Shown here one piece after another: positions 17,879 through 27,017 of a stretch of 64,000 nt of DNA. Position 1 is the stretch's first letter, and every line of letters begins with the position of its first letter. The translations under genes were made by a program, and so were the position numbers. This stretch comes from Prosthecochloris ethylica (GTDB lineage Bacteria > Bacteroidota > Chlorobiia > Chlorobiales > Chlorobiaceae): assembly GCF_015234275.1 (NCBI RefSeq), contig NZ_JADGII010000006.1; one strand, written 5' to 3'. The notes beneath the pieces are model-generated. The model made no database searches, was not told the origin of the DNA, and saw nothing but the letters and a program-made list of their open reading frames with translations.

Positions 17879-18981
17879 CGCAGTTTCAGCGTCATCAGAC
17901 TTGTCAGGAAAAACAGCAGGGTGACAATCCAGAAGCGGATCACGATTTTCTCTTCAGCCCACCCTTTCAGCTGAAAATGATGGTGCAGCGGCGCCATGAG
18001 AAAAATCCTCCGGCCCTCGCCATACCGCCACTTGGTAAACTTGAACCAGCTCACCTGCAGCGATACCGACAGCGTCTCCAGGAAAAAGGTCCCGGCAAGG
18101 ACCGGCAGAAGCAGCTCCTGCTTGATGAGCAGGGCAATCACCGCAATTGCGCTTCCGAGAGCCAGCGAACCGGTGTCACCCATAATAATTTCGGCCGGAT
18201 GCGAATTGAACCACAAAAACCCGACACAGGCCATGACAATCGCCATACTGATCACTGCAACTTCTCCCGCCCCCGGGATAAAGGTTATATTGAGATAGTC
18301 GGCATACACCACGTTGCCGGTGAGGTAGGCAAATCCCCCGAGACCGAACACCACGATACCGGACACCCCGGAAGCAAGGCCATCGAGGCCGTCGGTCAGG
18401 TTCACGGCATTGGATACCGCCGTGATGATAAAGACGACGACCGGAATGTAGAGCGGACCGTAATCGATCGTCAGATCCTTGAAAAACGGCACGGTCGTCT
18501 GCGACAGCAGCACTGAAAACGCAGGATCGTACCAGGTATACGCCCCGATCACCAGACCAAGCGACACCTGGCCGATCAGCTTGTAGCGCGCCGCGAGCCC
18601 CCCCTTGATTTTCAGCACGACCTTGCGGTAGTCGTCAATGAAGCCGATGCAGCCCATCCAGAGAACAGCCAGCAGGATCAGCCAGACATGGGGATCGGCA
18701 AAACGCGCCCAGAGCAGGCAGGACACCAGTATGGAAAAAATGATCAGGGTCCCGCCCATGGTCGGAAGCTCCTTCTTGTTGCGGTGTTCGGGAGGGGCCT
18801 CCTCCTTGACCGGCTCGATGTACTTCCGTTTCAGGTAGCTGATCAGCCTCGGTCCGGCAAGGATCGAGATCAACAGAGCGGTAATCGCCGCGGCGCTTGC
18901 CCTGAACGTGATATACTCGATCACCCCGAACCCCGGAGGATCAAACGTTTCGTTGATATATTGCAGCAGGTAATACAGCAT
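17875..18981 (-). CDS. mraY: Phospho-MurNAc-pentapeptide translocase
   Basis: A 368-residue integral membrane enzyme that makes lipid I from UDP-MurNAc-pentapeptide and undecaprenyl phosphate. Signature segments are KKELPTMGGTLII, FIDDYRKV with its Asp pair, AVNLTDGLDGLASG, and MAPLHHHFQLKGWAEEKIV near the C-terminus. About ten hydrophobic segments are visible. A 41-base gap separates it from murF. Confidence 0.96.
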   Translation of the reverse strand: MLYYLLQYINETFDPPGFGVIEYITFRASAAAITALLISILAGPRLISYLKRKYIEPVKEEAPPEHRNKKELPTMGGTLIIFSILVSCLLWARFADPHVWLILLAVLWMGCIGFIDDYRKVVLKIKGGLAARYKLIGQVSLGLVIGAYTWYDPAFSVLLSQTTVPFFKDLTIDYGPLYIPVVVFIITAVSNAVNLTDGLDGLASGVSGIVVFGLGGFAYLTGNVVYADYLNITFIPGAGEVAVISMAIVMACVGFLWFNSHPAEIIMGDTGSLALGSAIAVIALLIKQELLLPVLAGTFFLETLSVSLQVSWFKFTKWRYGEGRRIFLMAPLHHHFQLKGWAEEKIVIRFWIVTLLFFLTSLMTLKLR

Positions 18982-19022
18982 TGATGTATGTCGTAACTAA
19001 AAATTGATCGTTCATCCACAGC

Positions 19023-20423
19023 TCAGACAAGGCCCTGCGCGATGCGCTCCAGCCTCATGCCGCGGGAGCCTTTCAGAAGCAGGATATCATCTTTTCTCAG
19101 AAAGGACCTGAGCGCTTCGAGAAGATGCGCATGCGATGTATAATGTCCCCTGCAGCGCGGTCCGGCTGAACTGCAGGCGAGCGCAGACAGCTCCCCGTAG
19201 GTATAGAGAGCCTCGAACGGCAGCTGGGCCACCAACTCGCCGATGCGCCGGTGTTCCCCGGCCGCCACCGCGCCAAGCTCCAGCATGTCACCGAGCACCA
19301 GCACCCGCCGCCCGGAACAGGGAATTTCGCAGACCGTCTTCATCGCCATGGTAACGGAGTCGGGATTGGCGTTGTACGTATCGTTGAATACCCGGATACC
19401 ATCGGCCTGAACCAGTTCGAGACGCTTCCATCCATCGTAGGGCACAAGGGAGCGAAGGCCTTCGGCAATCTCCTCGAGCGGCACTCCGAAAAAATCACCG
19501 ACGGCCGCGGCGGCAACCGCATTGTGCACATTGTGACGACCGGCGAAATTGATCGTCAGGCCGGCCGCCCCGGCCCCGGTACAGAGCCTGAACGATGCAT
19601 GCCCCGCCGGATCGAGCACAACCTGTTCCGGCCAGACCCGGTTCCCGTTGCGGACACTGCCGTAATCGACACGGTGCTCAGAGCCCGCAGCAGCACCGGC
19701 AAGTCGGCTGTCATCGGTATTGACAAACAGCGTTCCCCCTCTCGATGCCGTTTCACGGTACAGCACGGTTTCAGCACGCTCGACCCCGTCAAGGTCCCGC
19801 AGGAACTCGAGGTGCTCGTGCCCGATATTGGTCAGAAGCGCATGGTCCGGCAATGCGATGGATACCAGGAGCTCCATCTCTCCGGGGTGGTTGATTCCCA
19901 TTTCCACGACCGCGATCTCATGGGTATCGCGCAATCCCAGAATGGTCAGGGGGACACCAAGATGGTTGTTGAGGTTTCCTTTGCTCAGGTGGACATTGAA
20001 CTTCCTCGACAGGACAGCGGCAGTCATCTCCTTCGTGGTCGTCTTGCCGTTGCTTCCCCCGATACCGATCACGGGAATGGAGAATTTCGCACGGTACCGC
20101 TGTGCCATCATCTGCAGGGCCTCCAACGTATCGTGGACCACGAGGTAGCGTCTTCCGGCACCATGGACACCCTCCGTATGGCGGCTGTACCACTCCCGGC
20201 TGACAACCGCCAGAAACGCGCCCCGGTCGAACGCATCCGGCAGAAACTCATGGCCGTCGGTCCGCTCCCCCTTCAGGGCGAAGAACACGCCGCCCGGCCG
20301 GATTTCCCGCGAATCAATCGCCACCTGAGGATCACACAGCCCGACCGTTTCGCCGCTCCGGAATCCGACCGGTACACCGATGGATTCAATCTCTTCCTTG
20401 TTCAGACAGACACTCATACTCAT
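19023..20423 (-). CDS. murF: UDP-MurNAc-tripeptide--D-Ala-D-Ala ligase
   Basis: A 466-residue Mur ligase that adds D-Ala-D-Ala. It shows the MurF-type N-domain (GVFFALKGERTDGHEFL), the P-loop GIGGSNGKTTTKEMTAAVL, and the C-domain FNDTYNANPDSVTMAM. The start ATG at 20423 overlaps the murE stop by 4 bases (ATGA); an internal ATG two codons later is less likely for that reason. Confidence 0.95.
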   Translation of the reverse strand: MSMSVCLNKEEIESIGVPVGFRSGETVGLCDPQVAIDSREIRPGGVFFALKGERTDGHEFLPDAFDRGAFLAVVSREWYSRHTEGVHGAGRRYLVVHDTLEALQMMAQRYRAKFSIPVIGIGGSNGKTTTKEMTAAVLSRKFNVHLSKGNLNNHLGVPLTILGLRDTHEIAVVEMGINHPGEMELLVSIALPDHALLTNIGHEHLEFLRDLDGVERAETVLYRETASRGGTLFVNTDDSRLAGAAAGSEHRVDYGSVRNGNRVWPEQVVLDPAGHASFRLCTGAGAAGLTINFAGRHNVHNAVAAAAVGDFFGVPLEEIAEGLRSLVPYDGWKRLELVQADGIRVFNDTYNANPDSVTMAMKTVCEIPCSGRRVLVLGDMLELGAVAAGEHRRIGELVAQLPFEALYTYGELSALACSSAGPRCRGHYTSHAHLLEALRSFLRKDDILLLKGSRGMRLERIAQGLV

Positions 20424-21940
20424 GTACTCGTTTTTTCATGCATCCGCATGCGTTCATTCAGGGCTTGCTGCGCAACCTCGCTGTCGGAAAAATGAACTTT
20501 CCGGCCACAGGCCTCCTGGTACTCTTCATGACCCTTGCCGGCAACGAGCAGAACATCGCCCGGCCGCATCATGAAGATACCGCACCGTATCGCCTCGGCC
20601 CGGTCGCGCAGGCGGATGAAACTGCCCGAGGTCACCCCAGCCGAAATCTCGTCAAGTATCGCATCGGGATCCTCGCCTCTCGGGTTATCGGACGTCATGA
20701 TCACCCTGTCGGCACAGGCAGCGGCAATCCGTCCCATTTCCGGCCGTTTGCCCCGGTCCCGGTCCCCGCCGCATCCGAACACCACGATAAGTCTCGACCC
20801 TTCCGGGCGGACCTCATCGAGCGCATCGAGCACTTTCTGCAGGGCATCCGGCGTATGGGCGTAATCGACAATCACCGAGAGCGCTCCACCGGCATCGCTC
20901 ACACGCTGCATCCGGCCCTTCACCGAAGGTACGCGGCAGAGCGCTTCGGCTGCACGTGCAGGCTCGATGCCCATGGCGTAACCCGCCGCATACACCTGCA
21001 GCATGTTCATCACGTTATACCGACCCGGCAGCATGAACGAAGCCGTAAACGCGTGCCCGGCAATCATTCCCTCCATCCTGCTGCCATCCATTCGGGTTTC
21101 GATACCCGATGCACGTGCAATTGCAGCGCCACAACAGTCGAACACCGGCTCCGACAGCGTCGTGCAGTAGAGGTCCGAGCCGGTGAACGCATCCGCCATC
21201 ATGGCCCCGCGCGGATCGTCTGCGTTAACGATACCGAACCCGTCAGCGGCAACCTGGCCGAACAGCAGCTGTTTGGCCTGCCCGTACGCATCCATGGTGC
21301 CGTGAAAATCAAGATGCTCAGGTGTCAGATTGGTAAACACCGCGCCATAGAAGGGGATATCGTCCGTGCGGTGCAGCACCAGCGCATGGGAAGATACTTC
21401 CATAACCACTGACTCGCAACCGCTGTCCACCATTTTCCGAAAGAGCGCGTGGAGCTCGAGAGCTTCGGGCGTCGTGCGTTCGAGCGGCAGCTCCCGGTCG
21501 CCGGTCATGGCGAGCCCGGTACCGATATACCCGGTCCTGATGCCACAGGCAGTGAAGAGCTCCCGCATCAGCCGCGCGGTCGTGGTTTTTCCGTTCGTTC
21601 CGGTCACCCCGACCACCTTCAGCGACGCTGCAGGATAACCGTACCACGCGGCAGCAGCCTTCGACAGCGCACGTCGGCAGCTGCCGACCCTGATCCACGT
21701 ACAACGGCCGTCCGGACGATCCGGCAGTCTCTCGCAGACGATCACGACGGCCCCTGCGCCGATCGCATCAGCGATAAACCGGTGCCCGTCGGTCACGTAT
21801 CCCGTCACCGCGAAAAACGCGCTGCCTGCAGTGACCTGCCGCGAATCGGCCGTCAACTGCCCGATACCAACAGCCCCGCCCCGGGCAGGCAGGAAATCCA
21901 GCGGCTCGAGAATCCGCACGAACTCGTCAATGCGCATCAT
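20420..21940 (-). CDS. murE: UDP-MurNAc-L-Ala-D-Glu--meso-diaminopimelate ligase
   Basis: A 506-residue Mur ligase that adds the third residue of the stem peptide. It has the P-loop GVTGTNGKTTTARL and the C-domain VDYAHTPDAL. The substrate box reads DNPRGE, the DNPR form that in the family marks meso-diaminopimelate rather than lysine, as expected for a Gram-negative. It overlaps ftsI and murF by 4 bases on each side. Confidence 0.95.
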   Translation of the reverse strand: MMRIDEFVRILEPLDFLPARGGAVGIGQLTADSRQVTAGSAFFAVTGYVTDGHRFIADAIGAGAVVIVCERLPDRPDGRCTWIRVGSCRRALSKAAAAWYGYPAASLKVVGVTGTNGKTTTARLMRELFTACGIRTGYIGTGLAMTGDRELPLERTTPEALELHALFRKMVDSGCESVVMEVSSHALVLHRTDDIPFYGAVFTNLTPEHLDFHGTMDAYGQAKQLLFGQVAADGFGIVNADDPRGAMMADAFTGSDLYCTTLSEPVFDCCGAAIARASGIETRMDGSRMEGMIAGHAFTASFMLPGRYNVMNMLQVYAAGYAMGIEPARAAEALCRVPSVKGRMQRVSDAGGALSVIVDYAHTPDALQKVLDALDEVRPEGSRLIVVFGCGGDRDRGKRPEMGRIAAACADRVIMTSDNPRGEDPDAILDEISAGVTSGSFIRLRDRAEAIRCGIFMMRPGDVLLVAGKGHEEYQEACGRKVHFSDSEVAQQALNERMRMHEKTST

Positions 21941-24042
21941 AGCACCTCCCCGTCACGATCGAGCCCGGCAACGGCACCGGGAGCCGGCACAGGGTCCGGA
22001 GCCTCGACCGGCTCCTGCCCCTCGCTCCATACCCGGACAACGGTCCCGGGAGCGACCATCTCTCCGACGTCCACCCCCTGGTCGACCACCACACTCTGCG
22101 GATCACCCTGGTAACGGATTTCGAGGCCGCTCCATTCAAGCAGCCGCTTCGCCTCGCGCATGCTCAGCCCCACAACCAGCGGAACAGTCACAGCTGCCGG
22201 CCCCTGCAGCATCTCTTCTTCGGGCAGGGTCAGGCCAAGTTCCTTTTTCAGCGCCTCCGAACCGGCGATCATGCGGCTGCAGATCTTCGAAAACGACGGA
22301 GCCGCCACGGTACTTGCATAGTAGGCCGCATCCGGCTCATCCACCACGATGATGGCCGCGATCTTCGGATTTTCGACAGGGAAAAACCCCGCAAACGATG
22401 CTATATAGGATCGCCTTCCCCGGTTGTAGTTTCCGTTCAGCAGCTTCTGTGCCGTACCGGTCTTCCCCGCGGCAGGCACCCCCGCGATAGCTGCCGCTTT
22501 CCCCGTCCCCTCTTCGATAATCGGACGGAGATACTCCCGGCGGATGTAGCGGGCTGTCGCCGCAGACACCACGGTACGGGATTTTTCCGGCCCGAACTCC
22601 CGGACCACATTCCCCTCGTCGTCGAGCAGCCGCCTGATGATATAGGGCTTCATCATCACCCCGTCGTTGGCAATCGCGGCATACGCCTGCAGCACCTGGA
22701 GCGGAGTGGCGGTAATGGAGTAGCCGTAGCCCATCCACGGCAGCGTGGTTTTATACCATTTCTCGACCGGCTGAAGAATTCCCGGAGACTCCCCGGGAAG
22801 CCCGATTCCGCTCTCCTGACCGAACCCGAACTTCCTGACATAGTCGTAAAACGTTTCGGCCCCGAGCTCCATGGCGGTCTCGGCGGCAACGATATTGCTC
22901 GAATGGATCATCGCTTCGCGGAAGGTCATCCGGTCGAACTTCTCATGGTCCCGGATCGTCCGCCCGAACAGCTGCAGCGATCCCCCGTGCCCGTCCACGC
23001 TGTCCTCGGCAGCGACGTTGAGCACCTCTGTCGCCGCGGATGCCATCACGATCTTGAATGTCGATCCGGGATCGAAAGCATCGCTGATTGCACGGTTCCT
23101 GGCAAACTCCGGCTTGAACGTGCTGCGGTTGTTCATGTCGAATGTCGGGTAGCTGGACATGGCGAGCACTTCCCCGGTGTTCACATCAATCACGATCGCT
23201 GTCGCCGCCCGGGCATCGAAGGTTTCGACCACCTGGCGCACCTCCGCCTCCACGATAGACTGAACATCGGCATCGAGCGTCAGTTCGAGGCTCAGCCCCG
23301 CCTGCGCCTCGACCTGCTCTGCGTCCGCCGCAAGAAATTTCGTTCCGGTCGCCGAGCGCTGGAAAATCTTCATGCCGTCATGACCGCGAAGGTCATCGTC
23401 GTAGACGAGCTCGAGACCGCTGATCCCCTCGTTATCTGTATTGACCAGCCCGATCACCTGCGGTGCAAGATTGAGATAGTAGCGATACTGCTCCTTTCTG
23501 AACCAGACCCCGGTCATCCGGGTCTCCATCAGGCCGCGCGCCTCGGCGACAGGCACGGAGCGTTCAATCCACACGAACCGGCGGCCGGCCTTCCTGGCCC
23601 TGTCGAGCAATCGAAAGTAGTGCCGCTGGCTCCCGCCGAGGGCCGAAGCGAAATGGCGCGCCACCTCCCCGGTTTTGTCGACATCGACCGTCCGGCCGCC
23701 GGAACGCACCGGGGTCGCCGCCACCAGCTGGGGATCGGCGTAAAACGAAATAGTCTGGACGCTCTGGGCGAGGAGTTTTCCGTGACGGTCATAGATCACT
23801 CCACGTTTTGCCTGCTCTACCATATCCCGCTGATACTGGCGCGAGGCCTTTGCCTTGTACTTCTCCTGGTCGATCACCTGGATATTGAGCAGCCGCAGAA
23901 CGATCGCCGCAAAAAAGAGGGCATAACCCAGCGCAACGACCCCCAGCCGCACGCTGAGCACCTTGGTGGAAGGGCCCTGGCCCCCGTCGTTCACTCTCCG
24001 CTGTTCCTCCTCTCTGTTCATGGCATCAGCTTCATCACTCAC
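21937..24042 (-). CDS. ftsI: Division-specific penicillin-binding protein with PASTA domain
   Basis: A class B PBP of about 700 residues, the transpeptidase partner of FtsW. It has one N-terminal hydrophobic segment (LGVVALGYALFFAAIVLRLLN), a pedestal region, the active-site SxxK in DPGSTFKIV, SxN in HSSNIVA, and KTGTA. A single PASTA domain (VPLVVGLSMREAKRLLEWSG) closes the protein, with a Pro-rich tail. PASTA domains are better known in Gram-positive PBPs. The first start is a GTG at 24042 that overlaps the ftsL-like stop; the ATG at 24021 is a good alternative. Confidence 0.92.
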   Translation of the reverse strand: MSDEADAMNREEEQRRVNDGGQGPSTKVLSVRLGVVALGYALFFAAIVLRLLNIQVIDQEKYKAKASRQYQRDMVEQAKRGVIYDRHGKLLAQSVQTISFYADPQLVAATPVRSGGRTVDVDKTGEVARHFASALGGSQRHYFRLLDRARKAGRRFVWIERSVPVAEARGLMETRMTGVWFRKEQYRYYLNLAPQVIGLVNTDNEGISGLELVYDDDLRGHDGMKIFQRSATGTKFLAADAEQVEAQAGLSLELTLDADVQSIVEAEVRQVVETFDARAATAIVIDVNTGEVLAMSSYPTFDMNNRSTFKPEFARNRAISDAFDPGSTFKIVMASAATEVLNVAAEDSVDGHGGSLQLFGRTIRDHEKFDRMTFREAMIHSSNIVAAETAMELGAETFYDYVRKFGFGQESGIGLPGESPGILQPVEKWYKTTLPWMGYGYSITATPLQVLQAYAAIANDGVMMKPYIIRRLLDDEGNVVREFGPEKSRTVVSAATARYIRREYLRPIIEEGTGKAAAIAGVPAAGKTGTAQKLLNGNYNRGRRSYIASFAGFFPVENPKIAAIIVVDEPDAAYYASTVAAPSFSKICSRMIAGSEALKKELGLTLPEEEMLQGPAAVTVPLVVGLSMREAKRLLEWSGLEIRYQGDPQSVVVDQGVDVGEMVAPGTVVRVWSEGQEPVEAPDPVPAPGAVAGLDRDGEVL

Positions 24043-24490
24043 GAATCTCGATCGCCGCGACCGGGCTTGCCGCCAGGCCGAGTTTTGCCGCTTCTTCAGA
24101 AATCCTCTGGAACGTCCGCTGCTCCTGCAGCTTCAGCTCCAGGGCCGCATTGATACTCCTGCTGATGGAAATCTTCTCCTTGAGCACCTCGTTCTCTGCC
24201 GACAGCGCATTGATAGTCAGCAGGTTGTTGATATACAGCACCAGGAGAACCGTCGCTCCCACAAGGAACACAAACGTCCGCAGGCGCAGCAATGAACCGA
24301 ACCGTTTCGCTCCGCTTCCGGGCGCAGCCGCCGCAGCCGGAGGCGCCTCCACCGATTTTCGATGAACAGCCTCCCCCTGTCGCAAACGCTCGATATCGAA
24401 CGGTGCCGACGAGCGGGCCCTGCTCACCGCAGCCTTTGCCACCGCCGCAACCCGGCGTGCAGGCTGAAAACTCTGTACATGCTCACTCAT
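24035..24490 (-). CDS. ftsL: FtsL-like division protein
   Basis: A 151-residue bitopic protein: a basic, Ala/Pro-rich cytoplasmic N-terminus, one hydrophobic segment (FVFLVGATVLLVLYINNLLT), and a coiled-coil stretch after it (ALSAENEVLKEKISISRSIN). This layout and the place between rsmH and ftsI identify it as FtsL, which is too divergent to recognise by sequence alone. The frame is open to 24574, but the ATG at 24488-24490 has a GAGGA ribosome-binding site at good spacing and does not overlap rsmH, so I use it. Confidence 0.78.
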   Translation of the reverse strand: MSEHVQSFQPARRVAAVAKAAVSRARSSAPFDIERLRQGEAVHRKSVEAPPAAAAAPGSGAKRFGSLLRLRTFVFLVGATVLLVLYINNLLTINALSAENEVLKEKISISRSINAALELKLQEQRTFQRISEEAAKLGLAASPVAAIEIRE

Positions 24491-24497
24491 GATATCC

Positions 24498-25466
24498 TCA
24501 CAGTTTTTTCTCCAGTATCCGCAACTTCGCACTTCTCGCCCTGGGGTTGCACGCAATCTCCCCGTCACCGGCAACCACCGGTTTGCGGGTCACTTCCCGG
24601 AAACCGCCCGCTCTCACCGGTTCACGGAGCCCGACACCCTTCGGCCCCCAGTCATCGGCAGACTGCTCGCGAAAAAACAACTTGACCATCCGGTCCTCCA
24701 GGGAATGGTAACTGATCACCGCCATGCGACCACCCGGTCCCAGCAGGCCGGCCCCGCCTTCAAGCGCCTTCTCGAGCACACCCATCTCGTCATTGACCGC
24801 AATGCGCAACGCCTGGAACACCCTTGCAAGCGACTTGGTCCTGTGCTCATGGCCGTGAACGACAGAGCGCACGATACGCGCCAGTTCGCCAGTCCGGGTC
24901 AGAGCCCCTTCACGCCGCACATGCTCCTTCACGGCACGCGCAATCCGGCGGCTCCCGCGCTCCTCGCCGTATCGGTAAAAAATACCAGCCAGTTCCTGCT
25001 CACCGTACGTATTGACCATGTCTGCCGCCGTCATCCCTGACCGGGTATCCATTCTCATATCCAGCGGCCCTTCGCTCATAAAGCTGAACCCCCGCCCCGG
25101 CGTATCGATCTGGTGGGACGATACCCCGAGATCGAGAAGAATCCCCGAAACAGCTGCTCCGGGAGCCTTTTCAGCAATCACGCGACCCGCAATGGCAGCC
25201 ATGTCACCGAAATTCCCCCGCTCCAGGCACACCCGTCCCCCGAAGTGCCGGAGCTTCCGCCCCGCCTCGTCAAGGGCATCGGCATCCTGGTCGATACCGA
25301 TCAGCAGAGAGCCTTCGAGCCAGCCCGCACCGGAGAGCGCTTCGAGCAGGCGGCGCGCATGGCCGCCTCCACCGAGCGTTCCGTCGACATAGACCCCCGG
25401 CCCCTGCACGAGAAAGCCGGTCACTTCATCTGCCATGACCGGCAGATGGTATTCATCATGCCGCAT
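24498..25466 (-). CDS. rsmH: 16S rRNA (cytosine-1402-N4)-methyltransferase
   Basis: A 322-residue SAM-dependent methyltransferase (MraW) that modifies C1402 of 16S rRNA. Family features are HLPVMADEV at the N-terminus, the SAM loop DGTLGGGGHARRLLE, DLGVSSHQID, and the C-terminal ISYHSLEDRMVK. It lies between mraZ and the ftsL-like gene, as is standard in dcw clusters. Confidence 0.96.
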   Translation of the reverse strand: MRHDEYHLPVMADEVTGFLVQGPGVYVDGTLGGGGHARRLLEALSGAGWLEGSLLIGIDQDADALDEAGRKLRHFGGRVCLERGNFGDMAAIAGRVIAEKAPGAAVSGILLDLGVSSHQIDTPGRGFSFMSEGPLDMRMDTRSGMTAADMVNTYGEQELAGIFYRYGEERGSRRIARAVKEHVRREGALTRTGELARIVRSVVHGHEHRTKSLARVFQALRIAVNDEMGVLEKALEGGAGLLGPGGRMAVISYHSLEDRMVKLFFREQSADDWGPKGVGLREPVRAGGFREVTRKPVVAGDGEIACNPRARSAKLRILEKKL

Positions 25467-25472
25467 AACCGT

Positions 25473-25919
25473 CTAAAAATATCTTCCTGCAAGCACCTGG
25501 AAACGCGAAGCGTTGTCATGCACGACCTTGCGCAGAACATCAGGCGACCAGAGCACGAGCTTGAGGCTGGCACCAACAATCACCACATCCTTCCCGATGC
25601 CCGCATGCTGCAAAAACTCCCTCGACAGCGCAATGCGGCCCTGGCGGTCCACGTCGACCCCGTCGAGGCTTTCGTACAACAGGGTCTTCAGCAGCCGCTC
25701 ATCAGGATTGAAGTCCGACAGCTTCATGATAGCCCGCTCTTTTTCCGCCCAGATATGCGGTTCATAGAGCTCGATCGAGCCGTCAGGCACCTTCATGGCA
25801 TAGAGAAACGACGGATTTCCGGACGAATCCTCCCCCATCCGACGGCGAAAACGCGCCGGAATCATCAGCCGCCCCTTCTCGTCGATCGAGTGCTGTTCTT
25901 TTCCGATAAATCCCGCCAT
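25473..25919 (-). CDS. mraZ: Transcriptional regulator MraZ
   Basis: A 148-residue AbrB-fold DNA-binding protein that controls its own dcw operon. Two family repeats are visible, each with the DxxGR signature: DEKGRLMIPARFR near the start and DRQGRIALSREFL in the middle. The ATG at 25917-25919 follows a GGGAG ribosome-binding site and is preferred to the GTG at 25931. It is the first gene of the cluster; its operator lies about 45-80 bases upstream. Confidence 0.93.
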   Translation of the reverse strand: MAGFIGKEQHSIDEKGRLMIPARFRRRMGEDSSGNPSFLYAMKVPDGSIELYEPHIWAEKERAIMKLSDFNPDERLLKTLLYESLDGVDVDRQGRIALSREFLQHAGIGKDVVIVGASLKLVLWSPDVLRKVVHDNASRFQVLAGRYF

Positions 25920-25962
25920 GCTCCCTTTCACCCTCTGATTCAGGGAAACCGCACCAGTAGTG

Positions 25963-25997
25963 CCCCAGTTTTACCCACAATTTCCCATTCTACACCA
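25963..25997 (-). promoter_or_regulatory. MraZ operator (TGGGN boxes)
   Basis: On the minus strand there are three direct repeats TGGGA, TGGGT, TGGGG (plus-strand 25983-25987, 25973-25977, 25963-25967), each separated by exactly 5 bases. This is the 10-bp periodic TGGGN-N5 array known to bind MraZ in other bacteria. A fourth degenerate box, TGGTG, continues the same phase at 25993-25997. It lies directly upstream of mraZ, so autoregulation of the dcw operon is expected. Confidence 0.9.
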
Positions 25998-26108
25998 CCT
26001 AAAATTTATTAAAAAAGCCTCCGCTAAAAAAATAAAGCCGTATTTTAATTATCCTGTTTGAACCTCGTTTTCCGGCAACCACGACAAACCCGAGCGTCTC
26101 CTGATCTG

Positions 26109-26600
26109 ATGAACCGATCCCTCAGAGAATTCCTGATCGACGGCTACAATCTCCTTCACGCCCTGAAACTCAACCAGAACGACCTGACACTCGAACAGCA
26201 GCGTGAACAGCTCGAAACGCGCCTGCTCGAGGTCCAGAATGTGTCACGCCAGAGGATAACCGTCGTCTATGACGGGCAGGGCAGGCAGTCACCACGCACG
26301 GAACAGGGCGCGATCACCAGGGTATTCACCCCGTCACGCATCACCGCCGATGACTGGATCATGGACTACATCGGCTCCAGGGGAGGCAATGCCGGACTGT
26401 TTACCGTCGTCAGTTCAGACAGGATGATCACGTCGCACGCCAAAGCATACGGTGCCGCCAGAATGACCTCGCAGCGGTTTATCGACCGGTGGCTTTCCGG
26501 CAGAACCCCCGCACTCAACGCGTCACGCACTGCCACCGACGGCAGACTCAGTGACCGCGAAGTCAGCGCATGGCTGCAGATCTTTGAAGGCAAACCATGA
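26109..26600 (+). CDS. YacP-like NYN domain protein (predicted ribonuclease)
   Basis: A 163-residue protein of the NYN/PIN fold, YacP (Rae1) type. The family opening FLIDGYNLLHAL has the first acidic residue; later acids lie in VVYDGQG, ADDWIMDYI and VVSSDRMI. Relatives cleave mRNA or tRNA. I start at the ATG at 26109 because the upstream extension to 26058 needs a TTG and is not family-like. It is divergent from mraZ with the MraZ operator between them. Confidence 0.78.
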   Translation: MNRSLREFLIDGYNLLHALKLNQNDLTLEQQREQLETRLLEVQNVSRQRITVVYDGQGRQSPRTEQGAITRVFTPSRITADDWIMDYIGSRGGNAGLFTVVSSDRMITSHAKAYGAARMTSQRFIDRWLSGRTPALNASRTATDGRLSDREVSAWLQIFEGKP

Positions 26601-26693
26601 CCGGACAGGCCGAAACCTTCTTGAAGAAACGTGTAATTTTGTATCTATAAGAAAACCTGACCTCTTGCACTATCTCAATCAGTAGAGTACCCT

Positions 26694-27017
26694 ATGTCAA
26701 AATCAACCGTCAACAGGGAGCGCATGCACCCGGAACTCGAAGAGTGGCGAAAGAAAATCGACTCCATCGACCATCAACTCTCCAGCCTGCTGTGCGACCG
26801 GCTGAACTGTGCCCAGAACATCAGCGAGATCAAGCATCGAAACGGCGAGCAGGTCCTGCAGCCCGCACGCGAAAAAGAAGTGCTGTCAAACGTTCTCGAT
26901 AAAGCGGACTCCCAACTCAAAGCAGCTGCGCTCGAAAAAATCTACCGCTGCATTATCGAAGAAACCCGACTTTTTCAGCATGAGTGGAAAAACGAACAGT
27001 CATGCGAGAAACAGTAA
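26694..27017 (+). CDS. Chorismate mutase, AroQ type
   Basis: A 107-residue stand-alone AroQ-fold chorismate mutase, which converts chorismate to prephenate on the way to Phe and Tyr. The helical core has the typical pattern: EWRKKIDSIDHQLSSLLCDRL with the first Arg, then K in IKHRNGEQVLQPAREKEVL, and the C-terminal helix with EET. No prephenate dehydratase or dehydrogenase domain is fused to it. Its end overlaps the start of mltG. Confidence 0.85.
   Translation: MSKSTVNRERMHPELEEWRKKIDSIDHQLSSLLCDRLNCAQNISEIKHRNGEQVLQPAREKEVLSNVLDKADSQLKAAALEKIYRCIIEETRLFQHEWKNEQSCEKQ

Noticed and set aside
22903..24153. 416-residue plus-strand frame opposite ftsI
   Set aside because: Antisense shadow of the PBP gene; no family features.
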